In this document: in pieces, positions 32,797 through 41,740 of the stretch
How the letters are laid out: every line of letters starts with the position of its first letter
Position numbering within the stretch: the stretch's first letter is position 1
Assembly: GCF_000220525.1 (NCBI RefSeq)
Contig: NZ_AFPK01000034.1
Span: 1-64,000, forward strand
DNA: 64,000 nt
Direction: 5' to 3'
From: Ochrovirga pacifica
GTDB taxonomy: Bacteria > Bacteroidota > Bacteroidia > Flavobacteriales > Flavobacteriaceae
Notes under the pieces: model-generated
The model's input: the letters and a program-made list of their open reading frames with translations, nothing else
Database searches by the model: none
What the model was told of the DNA's origin: nothing
Translations under genes and position numbers: made by a program

Positions 32797-34135
32797 ATGA
32801 GATTACAATGGTTTTTTTGTTTAAAAAAGTATAGAAACCATCTTCTCCTAATTCTTTACCGTATCCAGAGTTTTTAACACCTCCAAAAGGTAATTTAGGA
32901 TCTGAAACCACAAGGTTGTTAATAGCTACATAACCAGATTCAATTTGTTTAGCTAGTTTGTTGGCTTTTTCTAAGTCCTTTGTCCAAACTGCTGCTCCCA
33001 AACCATAAGGGCTGTTGTTTACTTGATCAATCAATTCAGACTCTTTTTCGTATCCTATCAAACAAAGAACAGGGCCAAATATTTCTTCTTTTAAAAGAGG
33101 ATTGTCCTTTTCAACTACAAGAAGTGTTGGGCTGTAAAAAGGTGCATTTACTTTTCCTCCTTTGATAAGTTTTGCTCCATGCTGAATGGTTTTTTCTACC
33201 TGTTCTTGCAAAGTCTCTAGGAACTCTTCTTTTGCAATAGGCCCCATATTTACATTTTCATTCATAGGGTCTCCTAAAACCAAATGCTCCATTTTTTCTA
33301 AGAGGAAATCAGTAGCTTGAGAAATTTTAGTTTTAGGGACAAAAATTCTTTTTGCAGCAATACATACTTGTCCCGTATTTTTTAGTCTAGAAGTGAAAGC
33401 TGCAGATAATGCATCTTCTAAATTGGCATCGTCTAAAATGGCAAAGGCATCGGTGCCACCAAGTTCTAATACCGATTTTTTTAAGTGTTTTCCTGCCAAA
33501 GCAGCTACTGCACTTCCTGCTTTGTTGCTTCCAGTAACACATACACCTTGTATACAATCATGTTGTATTACTTGCTCTACTTGCGAAGAGTCTATAACAA
33601 GAGCTGTAAATACATTAGATGGAAACCCTGCTTTTAAAAATAGCTTTTCTAGTTCTAATGCACATCCTGTAACATTAGAAGCATGTTTTAGTACACAAAC
33701 ATTACCTGCCATAATATTGGGAAAAGCATATCTAAAAACTTGCCAAAAAGGGAAATTCCAGGGCATGATACCAAAAACAGCTCCTTGTGGCTGATAAGAA
33801 ATATAGCTGGATTCATTTTTGGGTTGATCTTGTAAAAATTGCGAAAAATGATTTGTGAAATAACGAACCAAAGTGGCACACTTTTCTATTTCCGCAATCG
33901 ATTCTTTGTATGGTTTTCCCATTTCAAGGGTAATCATCTTAGCTAAAGATTCTTTGTTTTCTAAAACTATTTTCTCAAAAATATTTCCTAATTTTTGTCT
34001 GTAAGAAATATCAGATGCTTTCCAGAAACGGTAAGACTGTTCAATAAGGACAAGTTTGTCATCAATCTCTGATTCAGATAAAGTAGGATATTGTTCTAAT
34101 TCTTTTTGAGTATAGGGATTGTAAGTTTTTATCAT
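32795..34135 (-). CDS. NAD(P)-dependent aldehyde dehydrogenase (succinate-semialdehyde dehydrogenase-like)
   Basis: A 446-residue enzyme oxidising an aldehyde to an acid. The catalytic Cys is C258 in NTGQVCIAAKR and the general base is E224 in ELGGTDAF. The cofactor loop is GIMPWNFPFWQVFR, and VTGSNKAG is the Rossmann turn. The short N-terminus and the sequence around the active site resemble YneI/Sad-type succinate-semialdehyde dehydrogenases. The true aldehyde is not fixed by context. Divergent from the MmcQ-like gene. Confidence 0.9.
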   Translation of the reverse strand: MIKTYNPYTQKELEQYPTLSESEIDDKLVLIEQSYRFWKASDISYRQKLGNIFEKIVLENKESLAKMITLEMGKPYKESIAEIEKCATLVRYFTNHFSQFLQDQPKNESSYISYQPQGAVFGIMPWNFPFWQVFRYAFPNIMAGNVCVLKHASNVTGCALELEKLFLKAGFPSNVFTALVIDSSQVEQVIQHDCIQGVCVTGSNKAGSAVAALAGKHLKKSVLELGGTDAFAILDDANLEDALSAAFTSRLKNTGQVCIAAKRIFVPKTKISQATDFLLEKMEHLVLGDPMNENVNMGPIAKEEFLETLQEQVEKTIQHGAKLIKGGKVNAPFYSPTLLVVEKDNPLLKEEIFGPVLCLIGYEKESELIDQVNNSPYGLGAAVWTKDLEKANKLAKQIESGYVAINNLVVSDPKLPFGGVKNSGYGKELGEDGFYTFLNKKTIVIS

Positions 34136-34206
34136 ATAAAAGTTGTCGAGTTTGGTCAGTAAAATTACAAAACATGAAATTAAAAATAGAGACTAATACA
34201 ATAGAT

Positions 34207-34560
34207 ATGGATATAGAACAACTAAGAATGTATTGTTTGCAAAAAAAACAAGTCACTGAAAGTTTTCCTTTTGATGAGCAAACATTGGTTTTTAAAGTAA
34301 GTGATAAAATGTTTGCTGTGATTGGTTTAGAAAAACACCCACATTCGGTAAATTTAAAGTGCAATCCCGAAAAAGCTTTGGAACTAAGAGAGCGTTACCA
34401 AGCCGTAAGTCCTGAGTATCATATGAGCAAGAAACATTGGAACACCATTCAGTTGGCATACGATATGTCTTCGGAAGAATTAAAGTACTGGATAGATCAT
34501 TCGTACCACCTTGTAGTTAATGGATTTAGTAAAAAAAAGCAAAAAGAACTAGGACTTTAA
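34207..34560 (+). CDS. MmcQ/YjbR family DNA-binding protein
   Basis: A 117-residue protein of the MmcQ/YjbR family (CyaY-like fold), starting at MDIEQLRMYCLQKKQVTESFPFDE. KVSDKMFAVIGLEKHP, LKCNPEKALELRERY and HWNTIQLAYDMSSEELKYWIDHSY are the conserved blocks. An in-frame ATG at 34174 would add 11 residues, but the family begins at the later ATG. The earlier one would also leave only 38 bp for the divergent promoter region, so 34207 is preferred. Function is unknown; binding to DNA is assumed from family naming only. Confidence 0.88.
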   Translation: MDIEQLRMYCLQKKQVTESFPFDEQTLVFKVSDKMFAVIGLEKHPHSVNLKCNPEKALELRERYQAVSPEYHMSKKHWNTIQLAYDMSSEELKYWIDHSYHLVVNGFSKKKQKELGL

Positions 34561-34606
34561 AGTGCTTATATAACAGATGTTTAGGTTTTTTTATAACTAG
34601 AATAAG

Positions 34607-34614
34607 TATATTTG
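34607..34614 (+). promoter_or_regulatory. -7 box of the SGNH hydrolase/esterase pair
   Basis: TATATTTG followed by CAA, 25 bp before the ATG of the SGNH gene. No TTG lies at the -33 spacing. Confidence 0.55.
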
Positions 34615-34639
34615 CAATCCATTTTTAAAGATTAGGAAG

Positions 34640-35248
34640 ATGTTTTGGTATCATGAAGAATTGAATAGACTTGAAGAAGAAAAAAAGGAATTAGCTTATA
34701 TCCCAGAGACGATCTTTTACGGAAGTTCCTCTTTTAATTTATGGGATGATTTAGAAGCTTTATTCCAAGAGTATAAACCTATCAATTTAGCGTTTGGTGG
34801 ATCTACTTTAGCCGCTTGCTCTTGGTTCTACAAAAAGAATTTTAAAGGACTAAAGCCTAAGCATGTGCTTATTTATGCAGGAGATAATGACTTAGGAGAA
34901 GGTCGTCATCCAGAAGAAGTTGTACTGTTTTTTAAGACTTTGTTAACACAAATTAGAGAAGATTATGGAAATATCCCTGTTACATTTGTATCTATAAAAC
35001 CAAGTCCAAGCAGATGGCATTTGGCAGGTAGCATACGCTATACCAATAGCAATATAAAAGAGTTGGTAAAAAAAGATGAAAATCTACATTACTTAAATAT
35101 CTTTGATGCTACTTTGGATGAATCAGGAAAACCAAATCCGTTGTATTTTATGGAGGATCGATTGCATTTAAATAAAATAGGATACAAAATTTGGTACGAC
35201 ATTATTTCTAAACACCTAAAGTCTTTGCCTGTGCTTGTAAACTCGTAA
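34640..35248 (+). CDS. SGNH/GDSL-family hydrolase
   Basis: A 202-residue esterase-type hydrolase. Block I is FYGSSSFNLWDD with the nucleophile probably S30, block II has NLAFGGST, block III is YAGDNDLGEGRHPEE and block V is EDRLHLNKIGYKIW with Asp and His. No signal peptide is seen, so it appears cytoplasmic. Related proteins remove acyl groups from carbohydrates or lipids; the substrate is not known. An esterase gene follows after 15 bp, probably in the same transcript. Confidence 0.88.
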   Translation: MFWYHEELNRLEEEKKELAYIPETIFYGSSSFNLWDDLEALFQEYKPINLAFGGSTLAACSWFYKKNFKGLKPKHVLIYAGDNDLGEGRHPEEVVLFFKTLLTQIREDYGNIPVTFVSIKPSPSRWHLAGSIRYTNSNIKELVKKDENLHYLNIFDATLDESGKPNPLYFMEDRLHLNKIGYKIWYDIISKHLKSLPVLVNS

Positions 35249-35263
35249 AATGTAAAAGATGCT

Positions 35264-35992
35264 ATGAATAGAGAATACCATAAGTGGTATAGTTCAGTTT
35301 TAGAAAGAGATATGGAATTGTTGGTTTTTGGTCATGCAGGTACCAAGGTTCTTTTTTTTCCACCAAGAATGGGGCGTTTTTACGACTACGAAAATTGGAG
35401 AGTTATTAAATCTTTACAACCTAAAATTGAAGCTGGTCACATTCAAGTGTATTGCTTAGATAGCATTGATACAGAAACATTTTACAACAAAGAATCGCAC
35501 CCCGGACACAGAATTTACCGACATTGTTTGTATGAAAATTACATTCTAAATGAAGTGTTTCCTTTAATGGAACAGTTAAATGATCATCCAGATGTGATTT
35601 CGGCAGGATGTAGCTTAGGAGCGTATCATGCCATGAACATAGCACTAAGGCATCCGTCTAAATTTTGCAAAGTAGTTGGGATGAGTGGTAGGTACGATTT
35701 AACATTTTCCAAAGCTTATTTTGATGATTTAATGTCAGGTTATCATGATGAAAATGTATATTTTAATATGCCTACACAGTATTTAAAAAATGTAGGAGAT
35801 CCTGTGTATTTAAACCAAATTGATCAAATGGATATTATTTTGGTCATTGGAAAAGAAGATTTATTTTTAGAAAACAATTATCAGCTAAAAGAAATTTTAG
35901 ATGCAAAGGGAATTTCTTATCAATTTTATGAATGGGAAGAAGAAGCGCATAAAGCGTATTATTGGAGAAGAATGGTAAAATTATACATATAA
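35264..35992 (+). CDS. Alpha/beta-hydrolase, esterase D-like
   Basis: A 242-residue protein of the putative esterase family (PF00756 type). The nucleophile elbow is AGCSLGAYHA with S117, the Asp is in GKEDLFLENN and the His in EEEAHKAYYWRRM. The N-terminal NREYHKWYSSVLERDMELLVFGHAGTKVLFFP resembles cytoplasmic esterases of this group. It is paired with the SGNH hydrolase 15 bp upstream, suggesting related deacylation steps. A terminator follows at once. Confidence 0.86.
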   Translation: MNREYHKWYSSVLERDMELLVFGHAGTKVLFFPPRMGRFYDYENWRVIKSLQPKIEAGHIQVYCLDSIDTETFYNKESHPGHRIYRHCLYENYILNEVFPLMEQLNDHPDVISAGCSLGAYHAMNIALRHPSKFCKVVGMSGRYDLTFSKAYFDDLMSGYHDENVYFNMPTQYLKNVGDPVYLNQIDQMDIILVIGKEDLFLENNYQLKEILDAKGISYQFYEWEEEAHKAYYWRRMVKLYI

Positions 35993-36025
35993 AAAAGGAG
36001 CGATAGTAGAAAGTCGCTCCTTTTT
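35992..36025. terminator. Terminator between the esterase and peptidase genes
   Basis: AAAAAGGAGCGA/TCGCTCCTTTTT perfect 12-bp stem with a 10-nt loop; symmetric for both convergent genes. Confidence 0.92.
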
Positions 36026-36028
36026 GCA

Positions 36029-37423
36029 TTAAGAGTTTTTATAGAGTTCTGTAAAGTGCTGGTAAAAATAAGGAATGGTTTCTATACCCTTAAAAAAGTT
36101 AAATAAACCAAAATGTTCGTTAGGAGAGTGGATGGCATCGGTGTTTAAACCAAAACCCATTAATATGGTATGACTGCCAAAAACATCGTTGAATAATGAT
36201 ACTATTGGAATGCTACCACCCGAGGGTTGTGGTATAGGAGGGGTTTTAAAAGTTTGAGAATATGCCTTATGGGCTGCTTGGTATCCTATAGAATCTAAGG
36301 GAGTTAAATAAGCCTTACCTCCATGATGAGGTGTTATTTTAACAGTAACAGATTCTGGAGCTAAACTCAAAAAATGGCGAGTAAACAATTCTGTAATTTT
36401 ATCAGGGTCTTGATTGGCTACCAATCGCATAGAGATTTTAGCATAGGCTTTAGAAGGCAATACTGTTTTGGCTCCTTTGCCTATATAGCCTCCCCAAATT
36501 CCATTTACGTCTAGTGTAGGTCTTACAGAGCTTCTTTCTAAAGTACTGTACCCCTTTTCTCCAGCTTCTTTAGAAATGGCAATAGATTTATTATATGTTT
36601 GCTGGTCAAAAGGAGCTTTGGCCATTTCTTCTCTATCAGTTTCAGATAACTCTAGCACATCGTCGTAAAAGCCAGGAATGGTAATTTTGTTATTTTCGTC
36701 ATGCAGTTCAGCAATCATCTTGCTTAGAATATTAATAGGGTTGGCTACGGCACCTCCATAAAAACCAGAATGTAAGTCTCTATTAGGACCTGTCACTTCG
36801 ACTTCAACATAACTTAGTCCACGCAAACCTGTAGTAATTGACGGTTGAGTGTTAGAAATCATTCCTGTATCTGAAATTAGAATCACATCGTTTTTAAAGA
36901 GTTCTTTATATTCTTTAATAGTAGCTTCTAAACTAGGAGAGCCAATTTCTTCTTCTCCCTCTACCATAAATTTTATATTGCATGGTAGTTGATTGGTTGT
37001 TATTAAATATTCAATTGCTTTAACATGCATAAAAAACTGCCCTTTGTCATCACAAGCACCTCGTGCAAAAATTGCTCCTTCTGGGTGTATAAGAGTGTTT
37101 TTAATTGTGGGTTCAAAAGGTTCACTTTCCCATAAATCTAAAGGATCAGCAGGTTGTACATCGTAATGGCCGTATACCAAAACTGTAGGGAGCTTGGTGT
37201 CTATAATCTTATCAGCGTAAACTACTGGGTTTCCTTGGGTCTGAATTTCTTGAACATGGTCGCATCCTATTTTTTCTAAAGCAGAGGCAACTTGTTTTGC
37301 TGTTTTAGCAATTTGTGGTTTGTAGTCAGAGTCTGCACTAATAGATGGAGTGCGTAAAAGGTCAAATAACTCTTCTACAAATCGATTTCGATGTGTTTCT
37401 ATGTACTTTTGTAAAGTATTCAT
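36029..37423 (-). CDS. M20 family metallopeptidase (dipeptidase)
   Basis: A 464-residue zinc peptidase. Metal-site motifs in order: VYGHYDVQPADP (His, Asp), ARGACDDKGQFF (Asp), EGEEEIGSP (catalytic Glu and metal Glu), and a late His in DAIHSPNEHFGLFNF. GLRGLSYVEVEVTGPNRDLHSGFYGG starts the lid domain. It matches the carnosinase/CNDP-like group that cleaves di- and tripeptides in the cytoplasm; there is no signal peptide. Monocistronic, 91 bp from the tRNA-Leu gene. Confidence 0.94.
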   Translation of the reverse strand: MNTLQKYIETHRNRFVEELFDLLRTPSISADSDYKPQIAKTAKQVASALEKIGCDHVQEIQTQGNPVVYADKIIDTKLPTVLVYGHYDVQPADPLDLWESEPFEPTIKNTLIHPEGAIFARGACDDKGQFFMHVKAIEYLITTNQLPCNIKFMVEGEEEIGSPSLEATIKEYKELFKNDVILISDTGMISNTQPSITTGLRGLSYVEVEVTGPNRDLHSGFYGGAVANPINILSKMIAELHDENNKITIPGFYDDVLELSETDREEMAKAPFDQQTYNKSIAISKEAGEKGYSTLERSSVRPTLDVNGIWGGYIGKGAKTVLPSKAYAKISMRLVANQDPDKITELFTRHFLSLAPESVTVKITPHHGGKAYLTPLDSIGYQAAHKAYSQTFKTPPIPQPSGGSIPIVSLFNDVFGSHTILMGFGLNTDAIHSPNEHFGLFNFFKGIETIPYFYQHFTELYKNS

Positions 37424-37464
37424 GGGGTTTTGGTTTTTATAGTACTAAAATATAATTTTTCTCT

Positions 37465-37493
37465 TTGGTATTTGTAACTATTGTGTATATTTG
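37465..37493 (+). promoter_or_regulatory. Promoter of tRNA-Leu
   Basis: TTG (37465-37467), 18 nt, TATATTTG (37486-37493), 21 bp before the tRNA. Confidence 0.8.
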
Positions 37494-37514
37494 CACTCGT
37501 TAAAATTAAGAATT

Positions 37515-37596
37515 GCGGGCGTGGTGGAATTGGTAGACACGCTAGACTTAGGATCTAGTGCCGCAAGGTGTGAGAGTTCGAGTCTCTCCGCCCGTA
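37515..37596 (+). tRNA. tRNA-Leu (TAG)
   Basis: An 82-nt class II tRNA. Acceptor GCGGGCG/CGCCCGT (terminal G-U), anticodon stem CTAGA/TCTAG with loop CTTAGGA giving anticodon TAG, a long variable arm TGCCGCAAGGTGT, T-arm GAGAGTTCGAGTCTCTC and discriminator A. CCA is not encoded. Confidence 0.97.
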
Positions 37597-37603
37597 CAAA
37601 AAA

Positions 37604-37632
37604 AACTTCTGTGAAAACAGAAGTTTTTTTCT
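37604..37632 (+). terminator. Terminator of tRNA-Leu
   Basis: AACTTCTGT/ACAGAAGTT stem with a 4-nt loop and T-run. Confidence 0.9.
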
Positions 37633-37687
37633 TTTTAATAAACTTTAAAATTGATGCTTGGCTATGACTGATGTTTTGGCGAGTGAT

Positions 37688-38326
37688 TTACGACTTTACT
37701 AGTTGTTTAACTTTGTTAAATAATATTCCCATCTCTGCTGCAATTAGCAAAGAGGTTTCTAGGTAAGCTTGTTTCTGATTTTCGGTATCATCATAAACTT
37801 TAGGGTCTTTATAAGGCAAATGAAAGCGTGCTTCTGCATCTAAAATTACGGGACAATTTTCATCAGCATCATTGCAAGTTGTAATGGCTAGAAAAGGAGT
37901 TGAATTAATGGAATGATCTACTAATTTAGAAAAACCAATAATTTCTTTTTCAGCATCTTTATAGTTAATAATGTATTTTGGATTTTTATGACTAAACTCT
38001 TCCAAGCTAAATTTAAATCCTGAAGCTTCTAAAGTTTTTAATGTGTTGGCATGAAAACAGGTGGCTTCGGTTCCTCCAGAAAAACTATAACCATTAGTTA
38101 TACCGTAATATTCCATGGCATAATAAGCCCAGGTTTGGGCTATCAAACTACGTCTAGAATTATGTGTACAGATAAAGTTTAGGTTTACAGTTCTTTTGTT
38201 ATTTAAAATTTCAGCAATTTTATTTGCAATGTCTTGTAGTATATGTTCTCTATTAATCGTTAATTTTGTGGTATTAATAGCTTTTTCAAACAAGTCTTTT
38301 ACGTTTTTTTGTGGAATAGTGGTCAT
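37688..38326 (-). CDS. Low-molecular-weight phosphatase/arsenate reductase-like protein
   Basis: A 212-residue protein with the LMW protein-tyrosine-phosphatase P-loop FICTHNSRRSLIAQ (CX5R). An N-terminal extension of about 50 residues precedes it, and TTCNDADENCPV lies near the C-terminus where the general-acid Asp and the resolving Cys of arsenate reductases are expected. It may therefore be a thioredoxin-coupled arsenate reductase or a phosphatase; no arsenic genes are adjacent. The frame extends two codons upstream to a GTG at 38332, but ATG at 38324-38326 is the likelier start. Confidence 0.82.
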   Translation of the reverse strand: MTTIPQKNVKDLFEKAINTTKLTINREHILQDIANKIAEILNNKRTVNLNFICTHNSRRSLIAQTWAYYAMEYYGITNGYSFSGGTEATCFHANTLKTLEASGFKFSLEEFSHKNPKYIINYKDAEKEIIGFSKLVDHSINSTPFLAITTCNDADENCPVILDAEARFHLPYKDPKVYDDTENQKQAYLETSLLIAAEMGILFNKVKQLVKS

Positions 38327-38403
38327 CAGCACTTTTTTTATTAGCTAAAAAACAAATATAAAGGGAAACCGATAGTCAAATGTTAATATATAATTAAGTA
38401 AAA

Positions 38404-38943
38404 ATGAAACTTAAAATAGGTGATAAGGTCTTGATGAAAGATAGTGTAGGAAAAGGAGTAGTAGTCAAGGTTTCTAAAGGGCAAGTAATGGTTTTGGATG
38501 AATATGGGTTTGAGTTGCCTTATAGAGAAAATCAGCTAATTTTAATAGAGGTTGAACAGTCTGAGCTTTCTAAATTTAATGACATCAACAACAAGATGTT
38601 ACGTCAAAAAGAACAGTTGGTAGAAACTTCTAAGCGAAGTACTAAAAAGTCAAAGCAAGAAAAATACGGAGTGGTGATGGAGGTAGATTTACATATAGAA
38701 AAATTAGTAAAGTCGATTTCGGGGATGAATAATGCAGATATTTTAAACAAACAGTTAGATACTGCTAAACACAAGGTTGAGTTTGCTATAAGAAATAGAA
38801 TTCCCAAAATTGTGTTTATTCACGGAGTAGGAGAAGGAATACTAAAGGAAGAGTTGTATCGTTTGTTTCATAGATATTCTCTAAGATATGAAGATGCTTC
38901 ATATCAAAAATATGGATTAGGAGCTACTGAAGTTTCTTTCTAA
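38404..38943 (+). CDS. Smr-domain protein
   Basis: A 179-residue protein. The N-terminal half has the KOW-like pattern IGDKVLMKDSVGKGVVVKVSKGQVMVLDEYGFELPY; a Lys-rich linker follows; the C-terminal half is an Smr domain with VDLHIEKLV and the loop IHGVGEGILKEEL. Smr domains nick or bind nucleic acid. Outside MutS2 the stand-alone form with this N-terminus is common in Bacteroidota (annotated DUF2027/Smr). No MutS ATPase part is present. Monocistronic with a strong terminator. Confidence 0.88.
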   Translation: MKLKIGDKVLMKDSVGKGVVVKVSKGQVMVLDEYGFELPYRENQLILIEVEQSELSKFNDINNKMLRQKEQLVETSKRSTKKSKQEKYGVVMEVDLHIEKLVKSISGMNNADILNKQLDTAKHKVEFAIRNRIPKIVFIHGVGEGILKEELYRLFHRYSLRYEDASYQKYGLGATEVSF

Positions 38944-38944
38944 A

Positions 38945-38980
38945 AAAAAAACATGTTTTACAAAGTAAAACATGTTTTTT
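38945..38980. terminator. Terminator between the Smr and phosphohexomutase genes
   Basis: AAAAAACATGTTTTA/TAAAACATGTTTTTT 15-bp stem with a 5-nt loop; symmetric. Confidence 0.9.
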
Positions 38981-39004
38981 TAGTAATGAATTTAGTTACA
39001 GTAT

Positions 39005-40726
39005 TTAGTTAAGTTTTAACTCTTCTATAACTTGTGCTATTTTATGATCTAATGCAGCTTCTGCTTCTTCAGCATTTTCTATGCTATCTAAATTTCCTTT
39101 AACACCAAAGTAAAATTTAATTTTTGGTTCTGTTCCACTTGGTCTTACGCATACTTTGGTTCCGTCCTCAGTATGGTAAATCAATACGTTAGATTTAGGC
39201 ATATCCATTACGGTTTCTTCACCAGTAAGTACATTTTTCTGAATAGAAGATTGATAATCACAAATGTATTTTACTTTAGATCCTACAATTTCTTTCATTG
39301 GGTTTTCTCTAAAGTCCACTAACATTTGCTGAATCTGAGCTGCTCCATCCATTCCTTTTTTAGTAATAGAAATCAATGCTTCTTTGTACAATCCGTGTTT
39401 GGCATAAATATCTAACAACTGTTGGTACAAAGTGGTTCCTTTTGCTTTCGCATGTGCAGCCATTTCGCAAGCCAACAGACACGATGTTACTGCATCTTTG
39501 TCTCTTACAAAGTCACCAATCATGTAACCGTAGCTTTCTTCGCCTCCTCCAATAAATTCTTTTTTAGGGAAGTCGGCAATAGATTTTCCAATCCATTTAA
39601 AACCAGTTAAGGTAATTACGGTTTCCAATCCATAATAATCAGCCAGTACTTTTAACATTTCGGTAGATACAATAGTGGTTGCAATAAACTGATTGTCTTT
39701 TAATCCTCCATTGTTCTTTTTTTGTTGTATCAAGAAGTCGGTCATCAAGATCATGGTTTGATTTCCGTTTAACAATTTCATGTTTCCTTCTAAATCTCTA
39801 ACAGCAATTCCTAATCGGTCACTATCTGGGTCGGTTCCCATTAAAATATCAGCTCCAATTTGGTTGGCTAAATTGGTAGCCATTTCTAAAGCTTCTGTTT
39901 CTTCTGGGTTTGGAGATTTAACTGTAGGGAAATTTCCGTTAGGTTGTTCTTGCTCTTTTACGATGTGTACATCAGAAAAACCTGCTCTGTGCAATACTGC
40001 AGGCACAGACATTACGGAAGTTCCGTGTAATGGAGTAAATACAATTTTTACATCTCCTCGGTCTATTTGATCTCCAAAAGTTCCGTGTTTTATAGAGGCC
40101 AAATGAAAAGCATCATCAATTTCTTCTCCAATATAGGTTAATAACTTTTCGTCTGCTTCAAATTTAATAGCATCAAAAGTTACGTTGTTTACTTCATCTA
40201 TAATCATACTGTCTAATGGTGGAGTAACTTGACATCCATCAGCACCGTATACTTTGTACCCATTGTATTCTGGAGGATTATGAGAGGCTGTTAGCACAAT
40301 TCCTGCATCACATCCTAAATAACGAACAGCAAAGGATAATTCTGGTGTAGTTCTTAAGTCATCAAACAAAAAAACTTGAATTCCGTTGGCGGTAAATACA
40401 TCAGCAACAACTTTGGCAAATTCTTTACTATTGTTACGACAATCGTAAGCAATTACTGTTTTTAGTTCTTTGTTAGGACTGTTTGCTATTAAAAAGTTAG
40501 ACAATCCTTGTGTTGCTTTACCAATGGTGTATTTGTTAATTCTATTGGTACCTGCACCCATAACCCCACGCATACCTCCTGTACCAAACTCCATGTTTTT
40601 GTAAAAACGATCGGTTAGCTCTTCTGGGTTATTGTCTATTAAATCTTGAATTTCTTTTTGTGTATCTGCATCAAATGTAGGGCTTAGCCATAATTTTGAA
40701 GCTTCGATAATTTCTGAAGTTACCAT
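39005..40726 (-). CDS. Phospho-sugar mutase (phosphoglucomutase/phosphomannomutase, PGM2-like)
   Basis: A 573-residue alpha-D-phosphohexomutase that shifts phosphate between C1 and C6 of glucose or mannose. The phosphoserine loop is VLTASHNPPEYNGYKVY with S148, the metal loop is GTDPDSDRLGIAV, the sugar-binding loop is GGGEESYGYM, and the phosphate-binding loop is VRPSGTEPKIKFY. FGTGGMRGVMGAGTNRIN near the N-terminus and the length are those of the PGM2/PgcA-like group. Glucose against mannose preference cannot be read here. Confidence 0.95.
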   Translation of the reverse strand: MVTSEIIEASKLWLSPTFDADTQKEIQDLIDNNPEELTDRFYKNMEFGTGGMRGVMGAGTNRINKYTIGKATQGLSNFLIANSPNKELKTVIAYDCRNNSKEFAKVVADVFTANGIQVFLFDDLRTTPELSFAVRYLGCDAGIVLTASHNPPEYNGYKVYGADGCQVTPPLDSMIIDEVNNVTFDAIKFEADEKLLTYIGEEIDDAFHLASIKHGTFGDQIDRGDVKIVFTPLHGTSVMSVPAVLHRAGFSDVHIVKEQEQPNGNFPTVKSPNPEETEALEMATNLANQIGADILMGTDPDSDRLGIAVRDLEGNMKLLNGNQTMILMTDFLIQQKKNNGGLKDNQFIATTIVSTEMLKVLADYYGLETVITLTGFKWIGKSIADFPKKEFIGGGEESYGYMIGDFVRDKDAVTSCLLACEMAAHAKAKGTTLYQQLLDIYAKHGLYKEALISITKKGMDGAAQIQQMLVDFRENPMKEIVGSKVKYICDYQSSIQKNVLTGEETVMDMPKSNVLIYHTEDGTKVCVRPSGTEPKIKFYFGVKGNLDSIENAEEAEAALDHKIAQVIEELKLN

Positions 40727-40777
40727 GATAAGTTTAAGTTATTCTGTTTTGTTGGGTTAAATATATAGAATATTGAT

Positions 40778-41731
40778 TTATATTTCTTTTTCTGTGTAAT
40801 ATAAATTTGTTATTTTTCTATTCTTTAGAATCATTTCTCCTATAAACCCTGCTATAAATAGCTGTGTTCCCAAAATCATACTGGTTAGTGCTATGTAAAA
40901 CAAAGGATTGTTGGTGATAAGTTTCGCTGTTTGATGAAAGTAAAAAACGGTTATTAGTTTATGAATTCCTAAGTAGATGGCAACTCCAAAACCAATTAAA
41001 AACATAAAAGTCCCTATCAATCCAAAAAAATGCATGGGTCTTTTGCCAAATTTGGATAAAAACCAAAGAGTGATTAAATCTAAAAATCCATTGGTAAAGC
41101 GATCAATACCAAACTTAGTTTCTCCATGCAGTCTAGCTTGATGTTGTACTACTTTTTCTCCAATTTTTATGAATCCTACATTTTTAGCCAAGATGGGAAT
41201 GTAGCGGTGCATTTCACCAGTAACATCAATGTTTTTTATAACTTTATTTCGGTACGCTTTTAGTCCACAGTTAAAATCGTTTAAAGCAATTCCTGATGTT
41301 TTTCTAGCGGCCCAATTAAATAGTTTAGATGGAATGTTTTTACGAATGGCTGAATCGTATCTTTTTTTCTTCCAACCACTTACCAAATCATAATTTTGGT
41401 GAACAATCATTTGGTACAATTCCGGAATTTCTTCAGGACTGTCTTGCAAATCGGCATCCATAGTAATTACTACCTCTCCTTCTGCCTTTTTAAAGCCAGC
41501 ATTTAGTCCCTGAGATTTTCCAAAGTTTTTTAGGAATTTAATTCCTTTTACATATGGGTTTTTTGCTTTTAACTCACAAATTACATCCCAAGATGTGTCG
41601 GTACTACCATCGTCTATAAAAATAATTTCGTAAGAAAATTGATGTTGTTCCATTACAGAAACAATCCATCGATGTAACTCTGGAAGAGACTCTGCTTCGT
41701 TTAGCAATGGAATTACAATAGATAATTGCAT
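40778..41731 (-). CDS. Family 2 glycosyltransferase with two C-terminal membrane helices
   Basis: A 317-residue GT2 enzyme of the DPM1/GtrB/ArnC-like group. SIVIPLLNEAESLPEL, FIDDGSTDTSWDV and VITMDADLQDSPEEIPEL (DxD) build the GT-A core. Two hydrophobic helices at about 235-260 and 275-300 anchor it in the inner membrane. These enzymes move a sugar or aminosugar onto undecaprenyl phosphate. The DUF4199 gene ends 9 bp upstream, so the two are co-transcribed, a pairing I associate with Bacteroidota. Confidence 0.92.
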   Translation of the reverse strand: MQLSIVIPLLNEAESLPELHRWIVSVMEQHQFSYEIIFIDDGSTDTSWDVICELKAKNPYVKGIKFLKNFGKSQGLNAGFKKAEGEVVITMDADLQDSPEEIPELYQMIVHQNYDLVSGWKKKRYDSAIRKNIPSKLFNWAARKTSGIALNDFNCGLKAYRNKVIKNIDVTGEMHRYIPILAKNVGFIKIGEKVVQHQARLHGETKFGIDRFTNGFLDLITLWFLSKFGKRPMHFFGLIGTFMFLIGFGVAIYLGIHKLITVFYFHQTAKLITNNPLFYIALTSMILGTQLFIAGFIGEMILKNRKITNLYYTEKEI

Positions 41732-41740
41732 ACAAGGTGT

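Noticed and set aside
37688-38326. Arsenic resistance operon
   Set aside because: Only the arsenate-reductase-like protein is present; no arsR, acr3 or arsB gene is adjacent.
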